A stretch of 5,907 nucleotides of DNA. Source: an uncultured Eubacterium sp. GTDB taxonomy: Bacteria > Bacillota > Clostridia > Lachnospirales > CAG-274. The stretch lies in NCBI GenBank assembly GCA_900545305.1, contig UQYD01000072.1, positions 1 through 5,907 of the forward strand, read 5' to 3'. Below, in pieces: positions 1 through 5,845 of this stretch. The translations under genes and the position numbers were made by a program. The notes below the pieces were generated by a model that saw only the letters and a program-made list of their open reading frames with translations, was not told the origin of the DNA and searched no databases. How positions within the stretch are numbered: position 1 is the first letter of the stretch; every line of letters begins with the position of its first letter.

Positions 1-651
1 AGCATTGTTTCTTGCTTTTATAATTACAATTTGTGTAATTAATTCAATAGTTCTGGCACAAAGTGTACCAAATGCAGCACCAACTACCCCCATCTTCATT
101 ACAAAAATAAAAATACTATTGCATATTATATTTACTATTAACGAAATAAAAGTAGTTATCATAGGCTGCATTGCACATCTTGTTGCCTTTAATGCAGCAT
201 TATTGACAACTATTAATCCTGTAAGTACATAACTAAACCCTACAACTCTTAAATAACCTGCACCTAATCTTATTACTTCAGGGTCTTTTGAATAAATGCC
301 CATTATAATTTCTGGGAAAAACAAAGCTCCAACAAAAAATATTGCAGAATCAAGTATTACCATAAGATATGCTATACCCATAACCTTATGAACACTTTTT
401 ATATCATTATTTCCCCAATACTGACCCATAAAAATTGAAGCACCACTACAAATGCCAAATATAATCAATGAAAAAAGGAAGAATACTTGATTTCCTAATC
501 CTATTGCTGTTACACTTGCCGCCCCTAATTTGCCTGTCATAAATGTATCCATCATATTGATAAGAGAATTCAGCATTTCATTAATTATTATTGGGATTGC
601 TAGCCAGCCCAAATTTCTTAAAAATATACGGTCTTTAAACAAACTAAACAT
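1..651 (-). CDS. MATE-family multidrug efflux transporter, N-terminal half (cut by window edge)
   Basis: This gene reads leftward from ATG at 651-649 and stays open for 217 codons to base 1, so the C-terminal half lies outside the window. MATE proteins are about 450 residues and export cationic drugs or toxic metabolites across the inner membrane, driven by a Na+ or H+ gradient. The translation shows a short cytoplasmic N-terminus, then hydrophobic helices: residues 16-34 (AIPIIINEMLNSLINMMD, the usual first helix ending in an Asp), about 48-70 with the following GASIFMGQYWGN loop, about 91-113, 134-156 and 162-186. The segment NNAALKATRCAMQPM followed by NIICNSIFIF, and the later GAAFGTLCARTIE, match typical MATE repeat-1 sequence. 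A good Shine-Dalgarno (AAAGGAGA, 668-661) lies 9 bases before the ATG. The gene diverges from the SDR gene at 741. The substrate cannot be inferred. Family assignment is firm; completeness is unknown. Confidence 0.92.
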   Translation of the reverse strand, partial: MFSLFKDRIFLRNLGWLAIPIIINEMLNSLINMMDTFMTGKLGAASVTAIGLGNQVFFLFSLIIFGICSGASIFMGQYWGNNDIKSVHKVMGIAYLMVILDSAIFFVGALFFPEIIMGIYSKDPEVIRLGAGYLRVVGFSYVLTGLIVVNNAALKATRCAMQPMITTFISLIVNIICNSIFIFVMKMGVVGAAFGTLCARTIELITQIVIIKARNNA

Positions 652-672
652 TATATTTTTTCTCCTTTCCTC

Positions 673-701
673 TTGAATATTGTTTTACAATAGGCTATGA
701 T
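673..701 (+). promoter_or_regulatory. Sigma-A-type promoter for the SDR reductase gene
   Basis: TTGAAT (673-678), a 17-base spacer and TATGAT (696-701) fit a vegetative promoter well. Transcription would begin around 708, about 33 bases before the ATG at 741. The -10 is the same heptamer (TATGATA, 696-702) used by the minus-strand promoter, so the two polymerases could not occupy the site together. Confidence 0.62.
678..692. promoter_or_regulatory. Operator-like inverted repeat in the divergent promoter region
   Basis: TATTGT-TTT-ACAATA is a perfect dyad with 6-base arms and a 3-base centre. It sits in the -35/-10 spacer of the plus promoter and over the predicted start point of the minus promoter, a position where a bound repressor could affect both genes. 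No regulator gene is visible in the window. In AT-rich DNA a dyad this short can arise by chance, so the call is tentative. Confidence 0.3.
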
Positions 702-725
702 AACATTAATAAGATAAAAAATCAA
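697..725 (-). promoter_or_regulatory. Sigma-A-type promoter for the MATE transporter gene
   Basis: Read on the minus strand, TTGATT (725-720) is followed by a 17-base spacer and TATCAT (702-697), close to the TTGACA-N17-TATAAT consensus. Transcription would start near 690, giving a leader of about 40 bases that contains the Shine-Dalgarno at 668-661. The -10 shares its bases with the -10 of the opposing promoter. This is seen in sequence only; no start site is measured. Confidence 0.65.
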
Positions 726-740
726 GGGATTGGTGATGTT

Positions 741-1472
741 ATGAATCGTAAAGTTGTATTTATTACTGGCTCAGCCAAAGGTATCGGTAAAGGTATTGCC
801 ACTGAATTTGCCAAAAAAGGTTATATTGTTATTTTAAACTGTAAAAATTCTGTAAATAGAATGATGGAAACTGCTAAAGAATTAGAAAGTTATACTGATG
901 TAATGACAATACAATGTGATGTATCCAATTATACCGAAGCTAAAAAAGCTGTTGACTCAATTATAGAAAAATACGGGAAAATAGATGTTTTAGTAAACAA
1001 TGCCGGTATATCATACATAGGCCTTTTTAATACCATGGAACCAAGCCAATGGCAAAATGTAATAAACAATAATTTGAATACCGTATTAAATTGTACTCAC
1101 TCTGTGCTACAATACATGGTTTCAAATCATAGTGGTACTATCATTAATATTTCTTCAATGTGGGGACAACTTGGTGCATCCTGTGAGGCTGTTTATTCTG
1201 CAACTAAAGGTGCTATAAACTCATTTACAAAAGCTTTAGGAAAAGAATTAGCCATTTCAGGCATAAAGGTAAACGCTATTTCTTGTGGCGCAATCGATAC
1301 TGAAATGAATAATTTTCTATCTGAAGAAGAAAGAGAAGATTTAGAAAATGAAATTCCAGCAGGTCGTTTTGGAACAACTGAAGAAGTTGCCAAACTGGCA
1401 CTATATTTAGCATCTGATGACAGTAATTACATAAATGGTCAAATATTATCTATAGATGGTGGAATGAGTTAA
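741..1472 (+). CDS. SDR-family NADP-dependent oxidoreductase (FabG-like; possible EF-P 5-aminopentanone reductase)
   Basis: A 243-residue classical short-chain dehydrogenase/reductase of full length. The cofactor motif TGSAKGIG is at residues 9-16, NNAG at 86-89, and the catalytic residues are Asn111, Ser139, Tyr152 and Lys156 (YSATK). The C-terminal INGQILSIDGG is typical of FabG-like enzymes. No acidic residue follows strand 2 (ILNCKNS), which favours NADPH over NADH. FabG reduces 3-oxoacyl-ACP, but no other fatty-acid gene is nearby. The segments ISSMWGQLGASCE (138-150) and IDTEMNNFLSEEE (185-197) resemble what I recall of YmfI-type proteins, which reduce the 5-aminopentanone group on elongation factor P in Bacillus subtilis. 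That specific role is inference. The start is supported by a modest Shine-Dalgarno (AAGGGA, 724-729). No clear terminator follows, so some read-through into the next genes is possible. Confidence 0.9.
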   Translation: MNRKVVFITGSAKGIGKGIATEFAKKGYIVILNCKNSVNRMMETAKELESYTDVMTIQCDVSNYTEAKKAVDSIIEKYGKIDVLVNNAGISYIGLFNTMEPSQWQNVINNNLNTVLNCTHSVLQYMVSNHSGTIINISSMWGQLGASCEAVYSATKGAINSFTKALGKELAISGIKVNAISCGAIDTEMNNFLSEEEREDLENEIPAGRFGTTEEVAKLALYLASDDSNYINGQILSIDGGMS

Positions 1473-1488
1473 TAGAACAATATTTAAC

Positions 1489-1517
1489 TTGAAAAAATTT
1501 TTTAATTGTTATAATAT
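1489..1517 (+). promoter_or_regulatory. Probable promoter for the DUF4321-like gene and maf
   Basis: TTGAAA (1489-1494) is followed by TAATAT (1512-1517) at 17 bases. An overlapping perfect TATAAT (1510-1515) lies at a less ideal 15 bases. The element lies just after the SDR stop and about 30 bases before the next ATG. The region is extremely AT-rich, so the exact hexamers are uncertain. Confidence 0.5.
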
Positions 1518-1547
1518 ATATGTTAGTGTTATAAAAAGGAGAAAATA

Positions 1548-1802
1548 ATGAAAAAAGATAATATTATTTTTTTGTTGATGTTAATGTCTGGATTAATAAT
1601 TGGAAGCTATTTAGGTTCTATTGCTGTTATTGTCCCTTGGTTAGATTGGCTGAATTATGGTAAAACCATAGGATTAACTCAGCCATTCGTTTTGGATTTA
1701 GGATTTATTTATCTTCAATTTGCCTTACATATTAGTTTCACAATAGCTGGAATAATAGGTATGGTTATTGCATCAATAATATTTAAATTTATAAGGAGAT
1801 AA
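1548..1802 (+). CDS. Small two-helix membrane protein, DUF4321-like
   Basis: An 84-residue protein with two predicted transmembrane helices: about 7-29 (Gly/Ser-rich, containing SGLIIGSYLGS) and about 57-81, with a basic KFIRR tail. Between them lies a loop with WLNYGKTIGLTQPFVLDLGFIYLQF. The YGK-IGL then DLG-I pattern matches what I recall of DUF4321, a family of short membrane proteins in Clostridia often encoded next to maf. Its function is unknown. The ATG has a strong Shine-Dalgarno (AGGAGA, 1537-1542) 5 bases upstream. The last codons (ATA AGG AGA TAA) also form the ribosome binding site of maf, which begins 3 bases after the stop, so the two are almost certainly co-transcribed and probably translationally coupled. 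The coding call is strong; the family name is from memory of its sequence pattern. Confidence 0.82.
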   Translation: MKKDNIIFLLMLMSGLIIGSYLGSIAVIVPWLDWLNYGKTIGLTQPFVLDLGFIYLQFALHISFTIAGIIGMVIASIIFKFIRR

Positions 1803-1805
1803 TTT

Positions 1806-2399
1806 ATGGTAGATATAATTTTAGCATCAGGCTCACCTAGACGTTCTGACATTTTAAAACAAGTAGGCATAGACTTCACTGTTAAAACAAGCAAAGTAAA
1901 AGAGGATTTTGCCGACAATTTAACACCTGAACAAGTAGTAATGGAACTTGCAGCTAGAAAATGTGAAGCTGTTTTCTCTGAAGTGCTTCCAGAGAAAGAC
2001 ACCGTCGTTATTTCTGCTGATACTATTGTTGTTTACGAAGACGAAATATTAGGTAAGCCAAAAGATGAAAATGATGCCTACAATACACTAAAAAGACTTT
2101 CTGGTCACATACACCAAGTATATACTGGTGTAACAATGACTTATTTTATTAACGGAAAATTTAGAATTGATACATTTGCCGATTGTGCCAACGTATATTT
2201 TAGAGAACTGACTGATAAAGAAATAAAGGAATATGTAAAAACAGGAGAACCTATGGATAAAGCCGGTAGTTACGGTATACAAGGAATAGGTGCATTATTA
2301 ATTGACAAAATAGACGGTGATTATTATACCATTGTCGGCTTACCTATATCAAAAGTATATAGAGCATTAAAAATTAATATAGAAAATATGAGTAAATAA
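1806..2399 (+). CDS. maf: Maf-family nucleoside triphosphate pyrophosphatase (dTTP/UTP type)
   Basis: A cytoplasmic 197-residue protein of normal Maf length. Maf enzymes hydrolyse non-canonical or excess nucleoside triphosphates to the monophosphate and pyrophosphate; in Bacillus, Maf overexpression blocks septation. The hallmark ILASGSPRR is at residues 5-13, with Ser8, Arg12 and Arg13 expected to bind phosphate. SADTIV (70-75) carries the catalytic Asp72, GKPKD (83-87) holds Lys84, and the third motif DKAGSYGIQG (151-160) includes Gln159. The SADTIV and AGSYGIQG forms fit the dTTP/UTP (YhdE-like) subgroup rather than the m7GTP (YceF-like) subgroup; that is inferred from motifs. The Shine-Dalgarno AAGGAGAT (1793-1800) lies inside the end of the preceding gene. 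In many Clostridia maf is followed by radC and mreBCD; here a terminator and a convergent transporter operon follow instead, so the shape-gene cluster is not adjacent. Confidence 0.95.
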   Translation: MVDIILASGSPRRSDILKQVGIDFTVKTSKVKEDFADNLTPEQVVMELAARKCEAVFSEVLPEKDTVVISADTIVVYEDEILGKPKDENDAYNTLKRLSGHIHQVYTGVTMTYFINGKFRIDTFADCANVYFRELTDKEIKEYVKTGEPMDKAGSYGIQGIGALLIDKIDGDYYTIVGLPISKVYRALKINIENMSK

Positions 2400-2400
2400 A

Positions 2401-2439
2401 AAAATAAGTGCTATTGGACTTTTCCAATGCACTTATTTT
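2401..2439. terminator. Bidirectional Rho-independent terminator between maf and livF
   Basis: AAAATAAGTGC (2401-2411) pairs with GCACTTATTTT (2429-2439), and ATTGGA (2413-2418) with TCCAAT (2423-2428). The loop is CTTT and T2412 is a single bulge. A run of T follows on the plus strand, and the A-rich stretch at 2396-2404 gives a U tract on the minus strand, so the element can stop both maf and the convergent liv operon. It lies immediately after the maf stop and 6 bases before the end of livF. Confidence 0.9.
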
Positions 2440-2445
2440 TTATTA

Positions 2446-3153
2446 TCAGCCGCCTAAGTAAGCTTTTCTAATATCATCATTACCCATTAATTCTTTTGCA
2501 TCTCCACTCATAACAATGGAACCAGTTTCAAGAACATATGCTCTATCTGATATAGAAAGTGCCATATTGGCATTCTGTTCTACTAAAAGAATTGTAACAC
2601 CATCTTTATTACATTCCTTAATAATAGAAAAAATATCTTTTACTAAAATAGGAGCTAAACCCATTGATGGTTCATCCATTAAAAGCATTTTAGGTTTTCC
2701 CATTAATGCTCGACCCATTGCAAGCATCTGCTGTTCGCCACCTGAAAGTGTTCCTGCCTGTTGTTTTCTTCTTTCCTTTAATCTAGGAAACAGCTCCATA
2801 ACTCTTGCATATTCGTCAGCAATAAATTGCTTATCTTTTACACTGAATGCCCCAAGTCTAAGATTTTCTTCAACTGTTAATTCCTGAAAAACTCGTCTAC
2901 CTTCAGGTACCTGACCCAAGCCAAGTCTTACAACTTTATCAGCACTAAGTCCATTTATATTTTTATCCATAAATGTAACATTACCACTAGCGGCTTTTAA
3001 AAGCCCCTGTATACTATGAAGTGTTGTAGTTTTACCAGCACCATTAGCACCTATAAGTGAAACTATTTCCCCTTCATTTACTTCAAATGATAAATCTTTT
3101 ATAGCATGAATAGAGCCATAATATACATTTAAATTTTCAACTTTTAACATCAT
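2446..3153 (-). CDS. livF: Branched-chain amino acid ABC transporter, ATP-binding protein LivF
   Basis: One of two ATPases that drive the branched-chain amino acid (LIV/HAAT-type) importer from the cytoplasmic face. With the start chosen here it has 235 residues, the usual LivF length. Walker A GANGAGKTT is at 35-43, the Q-loop Gln at 81 in LGQVPEGRRVF, the ABC signature LSGGEQQ at 136-142 and Walker B MLLMDEP at 156-162. The switch position reads VEQN (191-194), with Gln193 where most ABC ATPases have His; this is normal for LivF. The ending RKAYLGG is a LivF hallmark. The start is the ATG at 3153-3151, set by the Shine-Dalgarno AGGGAGGA (3168-3161) 7 bases upstream. A longer reading from 3174 would begin before this site and add seven non-family residues. 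The next ATG (3150) is also possible. It is the last gene of the operon and ends at the shared terminator. Confidence 0.96.
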   Translation of the reverse strand: MMLKVENLNVYYGSIHAIKDLSFEVNEGEIVSLIGANGAGKTTTLHSIQGLLKAASGNVTFMDKNINGLSADKVVRLGLGQVPEGRRVFQELTVEENLRLGAFSVKDKQFIADEYARVMELFPRLKERRKQQAGTLSGGEQQMLAMGRALMGKPKMLLMDEPSMGLAPILVKDIFSIIKECNKDGVTILLVEQNANMALSISDRAYVLETGSIVMSGDAKELMGNDDIRKAYLGG

Positions 3154-3160
3154 AATGCAA

Positions 3161-3168
3161 TCCTCCCT
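3161..3168 (-). promoter_or_regulatory. livF ribosome binding site overlapping the livG stop
   Basis: AGGGAGGA on the minus strand begins inside the livG TAG stop codon (3169-3167) and lies 7 bases before the ATG at 3153. It decides the livF start and suggests that ribosomes ending livG feed livF. Confidence 0.85.
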
Positions 3169-3925
3169 ATTCACCTAAATATGCTGAAACAACTCTAGGA
3201 TTATGAACGACTTCATCAGGCAAGCCGTCAGCAATTACACGACCATATTCCAATACTACAAGTCTTTCACATATACCCATTACAAGTGACATATCATGTT
3301 CAATCAAAAGAATTGAAATTCCAAACTTATTTCTTACTAAAGCTATAGTTTCCATAAGTTCAGCAGTTTCTGCCGGATTCATACCAGCAGCAGGTTCATC
3401 TAATAACAAGAGCTTAGGATTTGTACCTAATGCTCTAGCAATTTCAAGTTTTCTCTGTTTACCATATGGTAAGTTTGAAGCTTTAAAATTTGCTTCTTCC
3501 TTTAATCCAAATACATCAAGCAACTCAAGAGCTTTTTCTGTGACAATCTTTTCTTCCTTGCGATATTTTGGAGTTCTAAAAATACTATCAAATAAACTTG
3601 TTGATTCACTGTTATGTAAGCCAACTTTTACATTATCCAAAACTGACATATTTCCAAAAAGTCTGATATTTTGGAAAGTTCTTGCAATACCTTTTTTATT
3701 TATATCAATAGCAGATTTTCCAGCAAGTTCTTCACCATCAAACATAAAAGAACCATCTGTTGGTTTATAAACACCCGTAAGGAGGTTGAAAATAGTGGTT
3801 TTACCTGCACCATTTGGTCCAATAAGTCCATAAAGCTGACCTTTTTCAATTTTAAGACTAAAATTATCAACAGCCCTAAGTCCACCAAATGAAATACCTA
3901 AATTTTTAACTTCTAATAAAGCCAT
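3167..3925 (-). CDS. livG: Branched-chain amino acid ABC transporter, ATP-binding protein LivG
   Basis: The partner ATPase of LivF, 252 residues, full length. Walker A GPNGAGKTT is at 36-44, the Q-loop Gln at 85 (ARTFQNIRLF), the family-specific signature LPYGKQRKLEIARAL at 152-166, Walker B LLLLDEP at 172-178 and the switch His at 210 (IEHDM). The LPYG form of the signature, the PAAGMNPAE segment after Walker B, and the SVLDNVKVGLH region are characteristic of LivG rather than LivF. The ATG at 3925-3923 overlaps the livM stop by one base (TAATG), with a G-rich Shine-Dalgarno (AAAGGGGGT, 3943-3935) inside the last livM codons. Translational coupling is likely. LivG and LivF should form a heterodimer under the LivH-LivM pore; no residue needed for ATP hydrolysis is missing. 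Confidence 0.97.
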   Translation of the reverse strand: MALLEVKNLGISFGGLRAVDNFSLKIEKGQLYGLIGPNGAGKTTIFNLLTGVYKPTDGSFMFDGEELAGKSAIDINKKGIARTFQNIRLFGNMSVLDNVKVGLHNSESTSLFDSIFRTPKYRKEEKIVTEKALELLDVFGLKEEANFKASNLPYGKQRKLEIARALGTNPKLLLLDEPAAGMNPAETAELMETIALVRNKFGISILLIEHDMSLVMGICERLVVLEYGRVIADGLPDEVVHNPRVVSAYLGE

Positions 3926-4866
3926 TATTTATTACCCCCTTTCTTTGTTTTAAAAATCTTTTTTCTAAACTCAACAAGTGTTGGATTAGAGCTAAATAAC
4001 ATCATTACAATAAGTGCTATTGAATATATAAGCATTCTATAATCAGCTAAATCTCTTAAAACTTCAGGAAGAAGTGTAATTATAATTGCTGCAATAACAC
4101 TACCTGTAATATTACCCATACCACCAAGTACAACTATTACAAGTATTTCTATTGATTTATTAAAATCAAAAGTAGATGGCTTTAAAATACCAAGATTATG
4201 TCCATAAAGAACACCTGCAACACCAGCGAAAAATGCAGCACCAACAAATGCAACAAGTTTATAATATACAATATTAATACCTACAGACTGAGCTGCAATA
4301 ATATTATCTCTAATAGCCATAATAGCTCTACCATGTCTTGAACGAACAACGTTAGTTATAACTATTAATGTAAGAATAACTAAAATATACGCAATAGTAA
4401 AATTACTTGTTTTGTCTATTCCTTTTAAACCACCAGCACCACCAGTAAATTTAACATTGTTTAACACTGAACGAATAATTTCACCAAAAGCAAGTGTAAC
4501 TATTGCCAAATAGTCACCATTCAATCTTAAAGCAGGTATACCTATTATAACACCAAATATGGCTGCTACTAAGCCACCAATAATTAAAGCTAAAGGAAAC
4601 TCTATCCATACTGGTAAATTACAATAAATTGTGAAAAGACAACCTGCATATGCACCTACAGACATAAAACCTGCATGACCCAATGTAAGTTCTCCAAGGA
4701 AACCAACTGTAAGATTAAGCGAAACAGCTAAAATTATATTTACTCCAATTGGCACTAATAAACTCTGTGTATGTCTTGATAAAACTCCAAACTGAGCTAA
4801 AGAAAAAATAACAACATAAATAATTACAGCAATTAGTGCTAAAACTATATTCTTTTTATTTTTCAT
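3925..4866 (-). CDS. livM: Branched-chain amino acid ABC transporter, permease LivM
   Basis: An inner-membrane permease subunit that pairs with LivH to form the importer channel. It has 313 residues from the chosen start and about 8-10 hydrophobic helices, beginning with one at 7-26. Family landmarks are LNLTVGFLGELTLGHAGFMSVGAY (given by position: 50-73), IPALRLNGDYLAIVTLAFGEI (110-130) and GGAGGLKGI (142-150). The ATPase-coupling loop SRHGRAIMAIRDN then AAQSVGIN spans 176-198, and VLGGMGNITGSVIAA is at 246-260. The ATG at 4866-4864 is preferred because the Shine-Dalgarno AAGGGTGA (4880-4873) lies 6 bases upstream. A TTG at 4872 in the same frame would directly abut that site and is unlikely. 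The lysine-rich C-terminus (KKIFKTKKGGNK) is cytoplasmic by the positive-inside rule. The gap to livH is 12 bases and the stop overlaps the livG start. Confidence 0.96.
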   Translation of the reverse strand: MKNKKNIVLALIAVIIYVVIFSLAQFGVLSRHTQSLLVPIGVNIILAVSLNLTVGFLGELTLGHAGFMSVGAYAGCLFTIYCNLPVWIEFPLALIIGGLVAAIFGVIIGIPALRLNGDYLAIVTLAFGEIIRSVLNNVKFTGGAGGLKGIDKTSNFTIAYILVILTLIVITNVVRSRHGRAIMAIRDNIIAAQSVGINIVYYKLVAFVGAAFFAGVAGVLYGHNLGILKPSTFDFNKSIEILVIVVLGGMGNITGSVIAAIIITLLPEVLRDLADYRMLIYSIALIVMMLFSSNPTLVEFRKKIFKTKKGGNK

Positions 4867-4872
4867 AGTCAA

Positions 4873-4880
4873 TCACCCTT
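4873..4880 (-). promoter_or_regulatory. livM ribosome binding site overlapping the livH stop
   Basis: AAGGGTGA on the minus strand starts in the livH TAA stop (4881-4879). It is 6 bases from the ATG at 4866 but has no spacing to the in-frame TTG at 4872, so it favours the ATG start. Confidence 0.75.
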
Positions 4881-5754
4881 ATACCTTTGTTGTTTTCTGT
4901 TTACCAAGTAAACCTGACGGCTTTACTAAAAGCACTACTATCAAGACACCAAAAACTATTGCATCTGAAAGCTGTGTAGAAATATAAGCTTTTGAAAAAC
5001 TCTCAATAATACCAAGTAAAATACCACCAAGCATAGCCCCTGGTATACTTCCGATACCACCTAATACAGCAGCAACGAAGGCTTTTATACCTGGTAAAGC
5101 ACCTGTATATGGACCAACAAATCCATATGAAGATACAAACAATGCACCTGCAACTGCAGCAAGCATTGAACCTACAGCAAATGTTATTGATATAGTTTTA
5201 TTTACATTAATACCCATAAGCTCTGCTGCCCCTCTATCTTCTGAAACAGCTAGCATTGCCTTACCTGTCTTTGTAAAGTTTATAAAAAGAGCAAGGCCAA
5301 TCATTATAAGAGTTGTTGCTCCCAAAGTAACAACAGATTCTCCTGTTAATTCAATAGGACCTAAATTAAATCCTTTTACAGTAATAACAGATGCTACTCT
5401 TCTCTGTTCAGAGCCAAAAATTAAAAGAGCTGTACTCTGTAAAAAGTAACTTACACCTATTGCTGTAATAAGAACTGTCAAAGGTGATGCTAATCTTAAA
5501 GGCTTATACGCAATCTTTTCGATTACTACACCTAAAATAGTACAAACAACCATACTTAAAAGAACAGATGCAATAGGACTAAGTCCAAACATTGTAGCAC
5601 CAACAGAAATAGTATACGCTCCCACCATAATAATATCACCATGGGCAAAATTAAGCATCTTTGCTATACCATATACCATTGTATAACCAAGTGCCATAAG
5701 AGCATATATACTACCTAAATTCAACCCGTTTATAAACTGTTGAATAAATTCCAT
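4879..5754 (-). CDS. livH: Branched-chain amino acid ABC transporter, permease LivH
   Basis: The other permease of the importer, 291 residues, typical for Firmicute LivH. It opens with MEFIQQFINGLNLGSIYAL and continues GYTMVYGIAKMLNFAHGDIIMVGAY (positions 23-47), the strongest family signature. About eight hydrophobic helices follow. The coupling loop TKTGKAMLAVSEDRGAAELMGIN is at 161-183, FVAAVLGGIGSIPGAMLGG at 226-244, and the C-terminal KPSGLLGK at 278-285. The ATG at 5754-5752 is preferred because AGGAGGT (5767-5761) sits 6 bases upstream. A reading from 5808 would add 18 residues encoded partly by the upstream hairpin and would place the ribosome site inside the gene. It is the first of four tightly packed genes, 91 bases after the binding-protein gene. 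Substrate specificity (Leu/Ile/Val versus other amino acids or amides) cannot be read from the permease. Confidence 0.96.
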   Translation of the reverse strand: MEFIQQFINGLNLGSIYALMALGYTMVYGIAKMLNFAHGDIIMVGAYTISVGATMFGLSPIASVLLSMVVCTILGVVIEKIAYKPLRLASPLTVLITAIGVSYFLQSTALLIFGSEQRRVASVITVKGFNLGPIELTGESVVTLGATTLIMIGLALFINFTKTGKAMLAVSEDRGAAELMGINVNKTISITFAVGSMLAAVAGALFVSSYGFVGPYTGALPGIKAFVAAVLGGIGSIPGAMLGGILLGIIESFSKAYISTQLSDAIVFGVLIVVLLVKPSGLLGKQKTTKV

Positions 5755-5760
5755 ATGCTT

Positions 5761-5767
5761 ACCTCCT
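5761..5767 (-). promoter_or_regulatory. livH ribosome binding site
   Basis: A perfect AGGAGGT on the minus strand stands 6 bases before the ATG at 5754. It is the strongest site in the operon and sets the livH start downstream of the longest open frame. Confidence 0.88.
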
Positions 5768-5793
5768 GTGATTAATTTTTCTTTTAAAAACAA

Positions 5794-5829
5794 GTAAAGC
5801 ATTGTCACTTATATGTGGCAATGCTTTAC
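5794..5829 (-). terminator. Intra-operon terminator/attenuator between the binding-protein gene and livH
   Basis: GTAAAGCATTG (5794-5804) pairs perfectly with CAATGCTTTAC (5819-5829). The stem continues past one A-C mismatch with three more pairs to a six-base loop (5809-5814). On the minus strand the stem is followed by TTGTTTTT (5793-5786), an imperfect U tract, so it should act as a partial Rho-independent terminator. It lies 16 bases after the stop of the binding-protein gene. No second promoter is evident before livH, so livHMGF probably depends on read-through. The hairpin could also protect the 3' end of the upstream message. Confidence 0.78.
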
Positions 5830-5845
5830 ATAAATTAACTAACAA

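Noticed and set aside
5..232. Plus-strand open frame of 75 codons at the left edge
   Set aside because: It is the antisense shadow of the MATE gene. The minus-strand frame gives a continuous 217-residue membrane protein with family motifs and a proper ribosome site, and the plus frame has none.
1477..1510. AT-rich AACAAT...AAAAAATTTTTT...ATTGTT stretch after the SDR stop as a terminator
   Set aside because: Matching arms are only 6 bases with a long loop, the central palindrome has no G-C pairs, and the stretch overlaps a better promoter reading. It is not a convincing terminator.
1715..2002. Minus-strand open frame of 95 codons across the DUF4321-like/maf junction
   Set aside because: It overlaps two well-supported coding genes, including the conserved Maf N-terminal motif, and has no family resemblance.
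2516..2887. Plus-strand open frame of 123 codons opposite livF
   Set aside because: It lies wholly inside livF, which has all ABC ATPase motifs. The antisense frame has no recognisable domain and no convincing ribosome site.
5755..5808. N-terminal extension of livH starting at 5808
   Set aside because: The extension is encoded partly by the terminator-like hairpin and precedes a perfect AGGAGGT site 6 bases before the ATG at 5754. Starting there gives the conserved family N-terminus.
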